Assembly (NCBI RefSeq): GCF_036711975.1
Contig: NC_091968.1
Location: forward strand, 18,042,001-18,106,000
DNA from: Onthophagus taurus
Lineage: Eukaryota; Arthropoda; Insecta; Coleoptera; Scarabaeidae
Length of the DNA: 64,000 nt
Reading direction: 5' to 3'
The notes beneath the pieces were generated by a model, which did no database searches, was not told the origin of the DNA, and was given only the letters and a program-made list of their open reading frames with translations. Of this stretch, positions 13,401 to 24,160 are shown one piece after another; position 1 is the stretch's first letter; each line of letters starts with the position of its first letter. The translations under genes and the position numbers were made by a program.

Positions 13401-16400
13401 TCCAGCGTAGGGCTACCTTTGAGACCTCCCAATTGTTGATTATTTGTTTTAGGTGGCTTTTTTGTAGTCCACAGCCAGGTTGGGGTCCAATGAAGGGCGT
13501 GTTCGTTGCCTCTTTGGCCAGCTTGTCCGCCTTCTCATTGCCCTCAATGTTGCTGCTAGCGAGTTCTCTCAGTTTGCTGATACATGCTCTAATCAGGAGT
13601 CACACGTGTAGGCCTGAATTGCCTTTAAGGCAGCCCGACTGTCTGTGAAAATGTTTATGGATGCATCTTTCTGTCCCTTCTGGGGAGAAAAACAAGAATG
13701 GGCATCTGCTGTCGCCCTTGTCTATTTCCGCTGAATGTCAGAATATTAGCGTTTTGTTTACGATTTGTTAGATGGCGTTTTCTTCTCAATTAGTAATCTC
13801 AGAATATATTCTAGGCGTAAAAATAGAGATACGTTACATTTCTATCTCTTATCAACGATATATTCTAACAACCTGGCTGTTGATATCAGTAAGTTCATTT
13901 TGAACACGAATTGAAGTATACTTTATGTTGTTACAACGACAAACTTTAATTGGTCTTGCAATATATGATCACCTGCTTGTACTCTAAATCTTAATAAGTT
14001 CACAAAATTTTCTGACTGAAATTCCTTCCTATGAAAAGCGTGATTGTCTTTTTCTTCTTCCTCTTTTTTTAGATCCTTGGGTCTGTTGTTGCTAATAAGA
14101 TCTGCCTTTGAAATATTTCCTGAGAAGTCTACGAACTCTGGTTTCGGGCGGGTTATTTGTAAGCACAACTTTCGATTGTCTGCTATCTGGCATTCCACGG
14201 ATATGGTTGCGCCACAATGTCCTGAACCCCGTATTGATGTCGGAGTTCTTAATTCTGTGCTATCGGTTCTTTCCTGAGATTGTACTCTGGGTCTTCATTT
14301 CTGCTATTCTTAACATGCTCTAACTTTTCTTTGTGTCTTCACATATTTCAATGCCGTTAATCATTATTGGCCATTACTCATATGCAGCCTGAAATTTGGA
14401 CGATTCGTTGATCTGACTTCTTCGGTCCTTTGCGGGATCGTGTATACTGGGTGTTGTTAATTATCAGCTTTTATCTTGTGTGTTTACTTTTTGAAATAGA
14501 GTCAGCCATGTTCATAGATTCGCTCGCTTGATAAAACCTGTGTAGTTGTCTTGCACGTGTATTATGTTTATGATATCTTTGACATCGACGAAGCATATAT
14601 ACGCTCATGTATCAACAGACTTTTCTTAAACACAGCTTTAAATACAAATCCAAACGCGTTTTGATTTTCGATTGATCAACATCGTGAATTTCCGCAAACT
14701 TATCTGGATCATCATAAAGTCTGTTGCAAGATCAGCTCGAAATTTACCGTAGTGTTTTTTTTTTTTTTTTTTTCAACAGATCCAAAAAATCTTCTTGTTT
14801 ATCGTTGCGTGTTATCTCTATGTTGGCTTTAAACAGCGAACTGAGCAAATTGACTGTTTTCAAACAATTCACTTGATGCTATTCAATCTAATTACCGTTA
14901 CTTACAGTTTATCCTGTGTTCAATGTTTGGTAATTTGATGTCTTCGCCGGCTAACTGACCAAATCTTAACATGATCATCGAGAAGAGTTGATTGAATATT
15001 TTCGAATCAAGTACTTGATACATAATTTGAATCCTAACCCTTTTCAAAAACAGAACATATTATTTCTGGTTGTAAACTTGACTTGACTTTCTCGACTTCC
15101 CATACAGGAAAAATCAATCTTTCGTCATCACTCTGATTAGTTTTGAGGCCTATGTTGCTCTGGTGTGTAATAAACAGAGCAGCGACGTTGTCGAGCAATT
15201 CATTGCCGACTCGTCGCCTTACAATAGAGACTCGGGCCACATGGACCACATCACGCCACTGGTTGAGTATTAGTCGGACAATCGGCCAAACACGTATTGA
15301 ACGCTGCACCGCAGAGAACCTCCCCAAATTTTACATAGGCCAGTATTCAACCAGTATCGTTACGTTGCGGCACATCGATGTGGTCGATAGCAGCATGTTA
15401 CTACTACGCTATAACCCGTTCGCTGCTCTATACAGATGGTGACATCAACAGCCCGAAACATCGTGGCTCTGGTAATAAAGGACCGTTGCCGCATTCTGCA
15501 ACTTCTTGTCATTTATAGTAACTTTGCCTTCAAAGATCTGCTCTGCAAGCAAAGCAATATTATCTTCTTGCTCAATTTGAAAATGCCTAACATAAATCTG
15601 CATCTAAGAACTCCCTGGTTTGTATAAATCCCTTAAATTCAGTGTCGTACATTATATAGCAATACTTACTAATGATGAAGTTGTAATTCTGATTATCTTT
15701 GTATTTTTTTTTAATACTGATGCCAGCTAGTTACGCAGCTAGTTTTGCATGTCTTGTTGATGGTAAAAAACTACCGACCCATGGTCCTATTCATCCACTC
15801 TCCCATTCTATCGAAATTTGAGTGAAATATTGTTCTTGTCTTCTTGATGTTTAGCACCTTACAAACAGCAGATCGAGTCCTGTATGAAGGCATCCATTAT
15901 TGTTGTAATTTCCTAGTTTGGCAAGGTATAAGCTTCCACTCATTTGTTGATGTAGACCGTTACCACAAAGATGTATTTATTGCCACCATCAGTTTTGGGA
16001 ATGGACTACCTACTATTTTCTTGATTGGACTACCGATTTTGTATTGGTGCATTGGTTCCTTCCTGCGCCAATCTTTAAATTTATCTCCATTTGTTGCTCA
16101 AGTTATGCAGCTAGTTTTCTTGCATACAAACTCATCTTCTTTTGAAATTCGTATTGTATCATCGCTCGATAAACAACTATGACCAAGTAATGGAAAATAT
16201 ATCTTGAAATGCGACTATCAAGAGAAATCTTGTTATAATATGCTATCTATTTTGTCTACCACACACATCACTGAAGATATGGAGTCATGCTATAGCAGTA
16301 TAAATTTCTCTTTCTCCGTAAGCCTCTCTTTCTGTATGTGTTTAAAAGATGGAGTTGCACGGCTTATATCATGAATATTAATTCTGCCACTAACCTTTTT

Positions 16401-19084
16401 GCCGTTTCACTGAGAATAGTGGATTTGACATCTAGAGTACACGTTCACTTCTGGCCTTTCAAATTTGTATCTAAAATGTTTTTTTCTAAAATGGTTCCAG
16501 TAAAGCTTATATTTCATTGAGATAATTAACAAATTTGAGTGACCAAATATCTAAATGCAACTAAGAAGCAAATAGAATCCTATTTTGAAAATGAGTTAAT
16601 GTGATCTGCGATTTCGCAATGTCTTCAGGATCTTTTTTGATTCAAAAGCACATTTTCTACAATTTTGATAAAACACTATAGGAACTTATTTGATATTCTT
16701 TGTAGACTCAAGAAAGCATTTCGATAGACTTTACTCTTACTTGCACTCTTAATTGCGTGATACAAATGTTGTTATCAGCTTGGAATTGGCTAAAACTACT
16801 CAATATCATTTCTGTTAATAAGCTCACCTAACTAATACAGATAACAACAAATTAAAAATATTTTAGGGTCTTTTTGGAACATACAATGCAGATCCAACAG
16901 ATGATTTCACCCTCCCCAATGGAACTATTGTCACCGATTCAAACCTCTTCGGCCACTCTTGGGTTGTCCCAGGAAGTTGTGCCTCTGAAAATGTGAATAC
17001 TGATCCCGTACCACACCCTTGCGATGCAAACCCTGACAAAAAACCTTGGGCAGAAGCAAATTGTGCTATTTTAAAAACATCATTATTTGAAGGTAATCAA
17101 AAATTGATTCAAATAATTTTTTTTTAATAATTTTTAAATTAAGGTTGTTCCGATGATGTTGATTCCGCTTACGAAGAATGTATTTACGATGGTTGTTTAT
17201 GCACCGTAAGAGTCACCATCATTTTTAGTCTTATTCATTGATTTATTACAAATAATTTTTGTAGGAAATAAGTTGTCTCTGTGATTTTTACGCCCAACAA
17301 GGCGAGATGTGCGCTGCTAAAGGAATTTTGATCGATTGGCGTCAAGAAATCTCCGAATGCGCCATTCAATGCCCAGCTGGACAACAATATCAAATTTGTG
17401 GTGATTCTTGTACAAGGAGTTGTAACGATATTTCAGCAAATCCAACTTGTTCAACTCGATGTGTCGATGGATGTAATTGCCCACCAGGGCAAACTTTGGA
17501 CAATAATGATCAATGTATCCCAATCGGTGAATGTCCGTGTGTTTTGGATAATATTAGGTACCCAGCTGAGTTTATTTTTATTGATACCAACGATAAAAGC
17601 AAACAGTAAGTTAATTAAATCATTAATTTGAAATAATAATTGCTAAAATTAATTAGCGTTTGTGAAAATGCTTTATGGACAATCACTCCAGCTACTGATG
17701 AAGAACTTGGGGAGTTCCCAAACATTGAGGATTTAGAAAATCAATGTAATCGCAACGATTTTTTTGTATTTTCTGGTTGTAAACGAACTAACGAAGAAAC
17801 TTGTTTGGTAATTATATCAAATTGCAATAACTTTGATTATACATAAGATTTCTTTTTAGAACAAACATTTAAATGAACGCCCAAACTTTGATGATTGCCA
17901 ATCTGGTTGTGAATGCATGGAAGGATTCGTCATGGACACCGAATTAAATATGTGCGTAAGACCGGAAGATTGCCCATGTATGTATCAAGGTATTAGTTAT
18001 CCAGACGATGCAATCATTAACAATAGAGATGAAAGATGCGTTTGTGTTTATGGTTTTTGGGAATGTTCCCCTCAAACGGATCATTGGGAAAAATGCAGCA
18101 TTTGGGGAAACGTCCATATCAGAACTTTCGACGAAACTCTTTACACTTTCAACGGATTTTGCGAATACATTTTATTCGAGCACGTTTTCGACGAAACCGG
18201 AGTTATTAGAGTTACCGTTGAGACTGGAAAATGCCCGGCTGGTTCTTGCATCCAACGTCTCGAAATTTTGTATCGATCTAATTCTGGCCAAACTGAAAAT
18301 TTAATTTTCCTTAATGAAAACGAAGCTTTCTCACCAACCTCATTAACCACATTAAACGTAACCGATTTAGGACAATCAACGATTATTGATGTCCTAAATT
18401 TTGATGTTAGGGTGGTTTGGAATAGAGATGGATGGGTTCATCTTCATGTTTCTCAAGATTGGATTGCGAAAGATCATGCTGGGTTATGTGGAAAATACGA
18501 TAATGATGCAACCAATGATTTGGATATTCCCCAAATCAAAGCAACGCAAGTTTCTTCTTTCGTTGATTATAACCGGGGTGATAGAACTTGTGCAAAATCA
18601 ACAGAATTACATGTAATTATTTTATTTTAACTTTATAACATTTTTATTAATTCGCTGTATTTCAGACTGTTAATGCAATGTTCCCAGAAGATCCTTGCAA
18701 CATTCTTTACACAAACATTTTTAGAGAATGCAGATTCTTAAAACCAGTTGATGATTACTTTAATAGATGCATAATCGACGCTAAAACACAATTAAATTTA
18801 TCTGAATTGGAAAGAACTAATTATTACTGCCAAACTATCGGTGCTTATGCCCAAGAATGTAACGATGTTGGAGCTGTGGTAAATTGGAGAAGTGATGCAA
18901 TTTGTCGTAAGAATTAATTTTTTTATAAATTGAGATTTATTTTAATTTATTTAATTTTTTAGCTAATTCTTGCCCATTAGATAAAGATTATTATCCATGT
19001 AAGAGTGTGTGCACCGAAAATGATTGTGATCAAGATGGAATGTGCTTTGAAGGTTGTGGAAAAATAAGATGTGTTGATGAATAA
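4452..19084 (+). CDS. Secreted protein with three VWD-C8-TIL modules (hemolectin/hemocytin-like), 15 exons
   Basis: Exons: 4452-4544, 4600-4792, 4849-4988, 5044-5470, 5527-5801, 6319-6480, 6549-6726, 6780-6868, 16867-17092, 17144-17205, 17265-17605, 17657-17807, 17860-18612, 18666-18906, 18963-19084. All junctions are GT/AG, phases agree, and the sum is 3453 nt (1150 aa plus stop). Residues 1-24 form a signal peptide. VWD1 is at about 36-170, C8 at 200-275, TIL at 285-345; VWD2 from 381 (CWGDPHYTTFDG), C8 at 565-640, TIL at 650-705 and 740-820; VWD3 at about 845-1030, then C8 and a short Cys-rich tail. These domains build disulphide-linked extracellular or clotting proteins. VWD2 has GLFG where the family usually has GLCG. 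No discoidin or mucin part is present, so it is shorter than true hemolectin. Naming beyond the domain family is inference. Confidence 0.85.
5822..6286. mobile_element. Foldback-type non-autonomous element, copy 1 (intron 5 of the VWD gene)
   Basis: This sequence is a near-identical copy of 34841-35363. Its first part is bounded by inverted arms TTTATCTACGACTGCT (5822) and AGCAGTCGTAGATAAA (6183-6198). Inside is a smaller inverted pair around TTACGTAATGAA. The second part keeps only the right arm of another hairpin; about 60 bp holding the left arm in copy 2 are absent here. It has no coding capacity. TTAT appears on both sides. It lies wholly inside the intron and leaves the splice sites intact. 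Confidence 0.75.
7210..11558 (-). pseudogene. Transib transposase (RAG1-related), degenerate and split by a hAT
   Basis: Transib is a DDE transposon whose transposase is related to the RAG1 recombinase. Reading leftward, 11558 to about 10862 gives the N-terminal part (SHRIKERFLEQYSEW, then KTFDDSSERTKRR, then LSRYQYNIL). The frame then hits a hAT and resumes below about 8395 with GCDGPSGQSQYKQ, which holds the first catalytic Asp. SSTRFCRPI, FFTMIDRKVC, SNDGNTARRFF, KILIHG and SEDAQEARNKD follow, the last with the likely catalytic Glu. Stops (a TGA before GCDG, and others) and frameshifts show it is dead. Terminal inverted repeats were not located. The identification rests on motif recall and should be confirmed by profile search. 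Confidence 0.72.
8395..10861 (-). mobile_element. hAT transposon (ZBED-type) inserted in Transib
   Basis: Reading leftward: a terminus near 10861 starting TAGTGATGTGACGAAT, a cluster of ATTCGGC-type subterminal repeats (10745-10845), a BED zinc-finger ORF (10401-10586: Cys pair in ECTIC, His/Cys in NHIKGKC), the RNase H-like core (9040-9642: VILRDNGANMVKAL, CFIHTLQLVVNEA, VRTRWNSTFYML) and a C-terminal part (8456-9082: ATLLDPRFRF and the dimerisation region near WWKTNS). The other end is TACTGGTGTGACAG on the plus strand near 8402. ORFs are broken by frameshifts. An exact 8-bp target duplication could not be read, so both ends are uncertain by some bases. Confidence 0.75.
11559..11722. repeat. 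Diverged tandem duplication of about 80 bp
   Basis: Two adjacent copies begin TATTTATACGTAAACC (about 11560 and 11648) and end in GGAAAACAA (about 11625 and 11720). They lie just upstream of the Transib N-terminal ORF and may be part of its 5' untranslated region. No function is evident. Confidence 0.5.
11723..12479. other. Intron 8 sequence without a recognisable gene
   Basis: No convincing coding pattern. At 12185-12345 repeats of GCATTCGC/GCGAATGC-like words end at AACCCTA, which on the minus strand reads TAGGGTTGTAACGAAT and resembles one end of a hAT-type element. The partner end was not found, so no element is called. Confidence 0.4.
12480..13010 (-). pseudogene. Degenerate Gypsy pol fragment (RNase H end and integrase N-terminus)
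   Basis: On the minus strand the pieces read LSRRPCPEYCK (end of RNase H/spacer), DDHWNTEDVHYLVLTKDW, APMQQYKLGGPFPKSDGSNKYI (integrase start with the GPFP motif) and a remnant of the later integrase near KTRTIFHSNSDRM. Several frame changes and stops separate them. A second, similar copy of the left part lies at 15755-16085 in the same orientation. It is an old relic without function. Confidence 0.6.
13024..13680 (-). pseudogene. I-clade LINE 3' fragment, second copy
   Basis: This matches the 3' end of the LINE at 986-3004 on the opposite strand: the ATT-repeat tail (13024-13043), the GGGCTGAGGGGAGCGGCCCC 3' UTR block, the CCHC-like C-terminus (CRLCNDESETAEHILCNC) and the end of RNase H. 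It is truncated within RNase H at about 13680. The 108-codon frame at 13106-13432 is part of it; a frameshift separates it from the RNase H portion. Confidence 0.85.
13923..14198 (-). pseudogene. Possible hAT (ZMYM1/DUF4371-like) transposase scrap
   Basis: The 91-aa frame contains ENFVNLLRFRVQAGDHIL, which resembles the start of the DUF4371 region in ZMYM1-like hAT proteins, where a long-helix segment precedes a conserved Asn-Thr block. The upstream part (PEFVDFSGNISKADLISNN) was not recognised. Only this short piece is present and no ends were seen. The assignment is tentative. Confidence 0.35.
14199..15754. other. Intron 8 sequence, mostly unassigned
   Basis: No gene is supported. A short stretch at about 14390-14470 reads SDFFGPLRDRVYW on the plus strand and could be an eroded retrotransposon integrase. 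A run of about 20 T lies at 14757-14775. The open frames here have no recognisable motif. Confidence 0.4.
15755..16085 (-). pseudogene. Second copy of the degenerate Gypsy integrase fragment
   Basis: About 330 bp closely match 12480-12810 in the same orientation, including the block around CTTACAAACAGCAGATCGAG. A segment present in the first copy (repeated CAATATAGTATA) is missing and another short segment is added. The pair may be two relics of one family or a local duplication. Confidence 0.6.
16086..16866. other. 3' end of intron 8, nothing recognisable
   Basis: AT-rich sequence up to the acceptor TTTTAG at 16861-16866, after which exon 9 begins with GGT CTT TTT GGA. No motif, repeat copy or ORF with family resemblance was seen. 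Confidence 0.5.
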
Positions 19085-19124
19085 GGTTGTTACAGAAATA
19101 TGTGCAAATTGTCAGAATTATGTT

Positions 19125-19141
19125 AATAAATCTTCAATAAA
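19125..19141 (+). terminator. Polyadenylation signals of the VWD gene
   Basis: AATAAA occurs at 19125-19130 and again at 19136-19141, about 40-55 bases after the stop codon, a normal distance for cleavage shortly downstream. Confidence 0.7.
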
Positions 19142-19269
19142 ACCATTTTAAAACAAATTCTACTTTTTAATGATTTTCTAATTTCTTTATATCGCGTTCT
19201 TGTCATAATTCAATCATGGGAAGGAATCATAACCTAGTTCTATGTAAGATCCTATTAGAATAACCCCGA

Positions 19270-20560
19270 TCATTCAAAAAGCAGCTTTCTGTGCTTTTTT
19301 AAAGTTGTGAGATACCTTTCTATTTGGTTATTTGTACCTAGATATTCTAGTGTAATGAAATTCTGCAGAAATTCTTGTGACTTAAAAATTGTGGCATTGT
19401 CGGAAACTAAAATTTGTGGTAGACCTGTTCTGCTAAAGAGCTTCTTCAATATACACAAGGATAATGCTGATTTGATGCTGTTGTTGGAGCTATTTTTGTA
19501 CTTATTATTTCTGGCCACTTGGACTTAGCATTTACCATGATAAAAAAGCTTTGCCATACTTCTTCTGGAATATCTCATTTATGTACCGGTACACTATTTG
19601 GGTTGTTTTTAATATTGGCACATGGTTGACATGATTTTACGAGAAGTTCAGTATCTTTGTAACATCATTTTCAGAGTTCGTTGGTGAGAGGACTGGAGTT
19701 TTTCTAAAAATATCATTCATGGTTTTCATCAGTGGTATTCTTATTAATTGGTAAAGATGCTCGAGATAAGTAGTTGGCGTTGGCGTGATGTTCCGATTTA
19801 GTATCTTGTATTTCAAAGTCAAATCCATTGAGGAACATGGCCTTGGGTATGAGACGCGAGGTTATGACTGTTGCAAACCATCGGCTTCTCCAAAAATCTT
19901 AGTCTATGGTTTGTTGTCTGTGATTAATGTAAATTTCCGACCATATATGTAAACAAACATTTAACCAATAATTAAATTCGTATCATAACTTACCAGCACT
20001 TGGTCGCCGACAATTTCTTTTTTGATTTTTAAGAGGACGGTAAATCCCTTCAACAATTGATAAAATGGGTGCGGTATTGATGCCACATTTTGTATAAATT
20101 TTGAGTAATAAGATACGTACCCGACAAACGTTCGTAGTTCATTGATGCTTGTCTGTTGCTGTTCAGTTGCTTTGAAGTTTTCTGGACACCGATTGAGCTG
20201 ACTATGTGTCCTAAATATCTTATAGAAGAGACAGAAAGGTTATTCCTTCATTAGGTGCTGTTTTATTTCCAAAAGCAAGTTGCTTCATCTTGTAAGAACC
20301 TCGGTGAGCGAAATTGTCTGTAATCGTTGACCATTTGTATCTGTCATTAGAGGAAAACCCCATTCAGAGCAATCTGTTTTCTCAATGATCCCTAGTTTTT
20401 TCATTAATTCTAATTCTTCGTCTGCTCTCTTGTGTAGAGCGTATGATATTTGGTGAGGTTTTAAATATACAGGAGTGATCTTTCCATTCTTTAGCTTGCA
20501 ACTGCAAGTGACATTTGGTACACTGATATCTCTTGTTCTAGAGTTTTTTTTTCTGTTTTT
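19270..20560 (-). pseudogene. Degenerate Gypsy pol (RT, RNase H, integrase)
   Basis: Reading leftward from 20560, the minus strand gives a protease/RT spacer (PVYLKPHQISYALHKRADE), RT start (LGIIEKTDCSEWGFPL), a later RT/RNase H part (INELRTFVGYVSYYSKFI) and, at 19270-19518, integrase with ILVSDNATIFKSQEF and a remnant of the catalytic Glu region (NNQIERYLTTLKKHR). Numerous frameshifts and stops break it. It lies immediately downstream of the VWD gene and is not part of it. Confidence 0.65.
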
Positions 20561-20829
20561 TCTATTTTGGAGACATGATTTATAATTAGGCGTCTAAGTA
20601 TTTTACTTGTAGCTGCCCTCTAATAAAGTTATAAATAAATAACGAAAGCTCAGGACAGATTAAAGGAGGTTTACTCTCTTACCTACCACACCGGCTGCTT
20701 ATCCCGATAATTCTTGGGTCCTTAACTTTGTACAGCCAGAACTCACACCTACATAATAATATCATAATAAAACCACAAATCTAAATGAAACAATACCAAA
20801 CTTAAAAATGAACCGAACGTGGAAACAAC

Positions 20830-21120
20830 CTGACAGAACATTCAAAAATGTAACCACGAGGCAGCAGAGGAAGTCATCGGTATGAGGAAAGTTTACATCA
20901 ATGCAATCAAAAATACCAAACCCTGGTTTTTGGGTGAAGTTGGGAATCTGGCAGAAATGAAAAGGAAAAGCTACTTATAGTACAAAAATACACAAACAAA
21001 ATCCGAAATGGCAGTAACAAAACTGCGGTAGCCCAAAAATTCTACCAAGATAAAGAAATTAACAAAGAACTTAAAAAAACAAAGGCAATGAATTAACAGA
21101 ATATGGAGATTACAAGCTAC
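20830..21120 (+). pseudogene. RTE-type LINE fragment (endonuclease/RT linker)
   Basis: The plus-strand translation AAEEVIGMRKV...KPWFLGEVGNLAEMKRKSYL resembles the linker between endonuclease and RT in RTE elements, where a PWF-containing helix follows the endonuclease. Stops interrupt it. Neither the endonuclease nor the RT catalytic motifs are preserved. Confidence 0.4.
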
Positions 21121-21379
21121 TAGTGTCCGGTAAGTCTAAGAACGCAAGAGCGTTATCTGGATGGAGAAGAAGGACATGGACAGACCGACCTGGAGAAGAC
21201 GAAGGAAAGAGTCTATAATCGATTTGACTATATGTAAAAGCACACAGATAGCGGCTTTTCAGGAGTGAAGGAGGAGACCACCTAAATATCTATTGCACTA
21301 AATTACAAGAGGGAACCCAGTTTAATGAAAAGTGAGAGCAGATGGTGACGATGGAAAGAACAAAAATTAAAAAAAGAAA

Positions 21380-21930
21380 CCATTTTTTGATTTTTTAAGT
21401 GCCAGAAAACGCATGAAATGACCCGAGAAATACTAACCGAAGCAACGCTAAAAGCATGCGGGGCATACGGAAGAAAATCGGTCAAGATCGCAACAGGACG
21501 GATATACTGGTGGAATGAATGAGGAGGTAGAGAAGGCAAAGGAGAAGGCGAACAGAGGACACCAGAAAACGATATAGAAAAGGAATTAAAATGGCCAAGA
21601 AGCTTATATAGGATAGGGGATCTTTCCTGAAAGGGGTGACAATGTGTGGAAGGTTGGAAGACCGGAGAAAATAGACAGAAAAGTCACAAATGATGAAGTG
21701 AGAGAGATCGCAAGTGGGATAAAGAGTAAAGAATGCCCAAAATGTTTAACCAATTGCTGAGGGAGTATAAATTTCTTAAAGTGTCGAAAGAGGGAATGTC
21801 ATTTAAACCCTCGTGTTTGCTAAACTTAGTTCTTTGAGAAGCTTATGCGATGTAGGCTAAACGACTACGTGGACTACCTTGCGGCGGTGAAGCACAAATA
21901 AACCTAAACAGAACTATAAGAAGAACACTT
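21380..21930 (+). pseudogene. R1-like LINE fragment (endonuclease/RT linker and RT start)
   Basis: The plus strand reads EATLKACGAYGRK...IYWWNE, then LFP-type words followed by VTNDEVREIASGIKSKECP and FEKLMRCRLNDYV. The order (YWW block, V-E-ELxxAxxxIKxxKAPGPDG-like block, FEKLMxxRL) is the R1-group arrangement before RT motif A. GPDG is eroded and several frame changes are present. Confidence 0.5.
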
Positions 21931-22469
21931 ACGTGACACTAAGTGTTACTCTGACAATAAGTAAGACACCAACCAGACCGACGGAATCGCATAAATGAGC
22001 CAGGATGGTCACTTATGTTGCGTGGCAGGCAAGTTGGGACGATAAACGACGCGGTAGGTATATGAACTGCATCCAGGATGTAATGAGTGGTGTAAACTAA
22101 AACACAGTGATGCGGATATTTTATAACATATTAAGTGCCACAGATCAAAAGCGCACTGAGACGAGCTGGAGGCGGAAATACTACTGAAAAAATAAATGGA
22201 TTTGGCACCGCCCCCTAATACCGACTAGAAAGAAAGAATCGATTAGAACTGAAAACTGTAAACCTGTAGAGGGAGATCCTTACTGGGACGAAGACCCTGA
22301 TTTTGATGCTCGTAAGTTAAAACAAATTAAAGTTAGTGTAATTTGGAGTTTATCTTGTAATGTCTCAACATACACAGCAGCCTGCAGGCGAAGAGGGGAT
22401 GAAGCTTGGGTTGAGGATGTGCGACGTTGTGGAGATGGGGGTTTTACGAGGTTTTAAGCATAGAATTGC
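21931..22469. other. Unassigned sequence
   Basis: No recognisable motif, repeat copy or long frame. Composition is less AT-rich than the surroundings, suggesting more transposon-derived DNA of an unrecognised kind. Confidence 0.35.
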
Positions 22470-23030
22470 CAAGATGTCGATCATACGGTGGAGATAGTTA
22501 AGTTTATGTGGGTAACTTGTGTTTGTTGTTTTGTGTTGGTTTTTTTGTTGCGCTTTGGAATAGTGGGTTGGGATGTGTTGTCGTGTTCTGATTGGACGGG
22601 TTTTGGTGGTATTGTGAAGCTTGTTTTGATGAAGCAGGTTTTAATTGTGACTGCTTTGAAGCTTTTATATATGTTAGGCATGTGGGGCGGTATAGATTAA
22701 TAATAGGAAAATGTTGGTGTAGTAAAGATTGCTAAGTCGTGAAATGATTGCATAGATGGTTTTAATGGTGGAGGATGTATATATTGTTGTATATCTTGTA
22801 TATATTTTTTTGAATGTAGGAGAGAAGGTTAATCTTTAGTCCACAGTGACGCTTGGATGTTTGATATCCGTTTTGAGTGAGATAGTGAAGGACTGGTGGA
22901 TTCTGGTGGGGCGACAGTTTTGGGTGAATACAATTGATTCGGATTTTTTGGGATTGACGGATATCTTTCATACGGAATAGTGTTTTTGTAGGAATCTGAA
23001 GTGGGCTTATAGTAAAAGGATGCCGGTTAA
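22470..23030. other. Strongly strand-asymmetric (G/T-rich) segment, possibly LINE 5' region on the minus strand
   Basis: The plus strand is rich in G and T and poor in C; the minus strand is therefore A/C-rich. Minus-strand frames (22481-22681 and 22762-22971) are rich in Lys, Thr, Pro, Asn and Ile, a composition common in Jockey-group ORF1 or 5' UTR sequence. No zinc knuckle or other motif is present. Function is not determined. Confidence 0.35.
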
Positions 23031-24160
23031 CTAAGAATTAATTAATATTTTAAATACGTCAAAGAAAAAGTAACATAGTAGTAATAATAAGTAAATACAT
23101 TTCAATTCCAAAGACTCCAAATATTCTGGAATACTGTAGAAGGTAGAAAGTACTGTAGAAAATAATGAATACGACAATATTGATACTGGGAACTTATTGC
23201 AGAGGTGCAAACCTAGTATTAGTGGGTTAGAGTTAAATCTACTTTTTGGAATACGCAGTAACTGGCAGTGTCTGGTGTTATACATATGTACATCTTCAAT
23301 CTTATCTAGTGAGGGCTCTTTCTTTTTAATTTCCAACAACCTCGCGTGTATATAGACAGATGCAGTAACGTCATTATATCGTATTTGATAAATAGGGGCT
23401 TGCATGCTGATGTTTGAGGAACTCTATCAATTGCCCGAACGGCTTTCCCGTACCGCAATTCCATACAGCATAGAAGCATAAAATAAGGCAAAGTAAACTG
23501 TCCTCGCTTCCTCGCTGCCAATTAATTGTCGCACCCCTCTAATCGCATATATTTGACGATTGAGTCTGTTACAAAGTAATTCTACGTGGTCGTACCAAGT
23601 AAGAAGACTGTCTAGAACAAAACCCAAATATTGCACCTTTCCTCTTTGGAACTCGTGATGAATTCGACTAGTTGTCAAGTAGATGTTGTTGGACTTTTCA
23701 CGATTTGTAACAAGTTTATTGGTAGTAAACCGGTTAGATGTATATGTGCAAGTTCTAAGATCCTCACTATCTAGATGTTCTTTCCCTCGGGCAGAAACCA
23801 TCGTTACTGTATCATTCGCAAACAGGAGAATAAGACAATCAATATCAATGGATAAGTCATTAATATAGATAATAAAGAACAGAAGCCTTAAAATGCCGTT
23901 GAATGAGCTTTCCTAAACCCATATTGCTCCTCAGTGAAATATTTATTCTTATCAAAAAAGTTTACTATTCGGAGTGGCATGATTTCTTCGAAAATTTGAG
24001 AAAAGGCTGTTAGAATAACAATAGGTCTGTAGTTATTCATATTCTCGGGATCACTCTTTTTAAGTATTGGTATAATTTTGGCAAGTTCTAATCTTCTCGA
24101 GAAACACAGCCTCTCTAAGTGAGCAGTTTATAATATCAGAAACTGGATCTTTTATGATGT
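23031..24160 (-). pseudogene. CR1/Jockey-like LINE ORF2 fragment with internal deletion
   Basis: Reading leftward: RT N-terminal words (IIPILKKSD, NYRPIVILTAFSQIFEEIM, EEQYGFRKAHST), an abrupt jump near 23900 to INDLSIDIDCLILLFANDTV (FAND in place of YADD), then the thumb (VQYLGFVLDSLLTWYDHV, YFALFYASMLYGI) and the C-terminus (YNTRHCQLLRIPKSRF). RT motifs A and B are deleted. A dead copy. Confidence 0.65.

Noticed and set aside
18008..18304. 98-codon frame inside exon 13
   Set aside because: Out-of-frame shadow of the third VWD domain.
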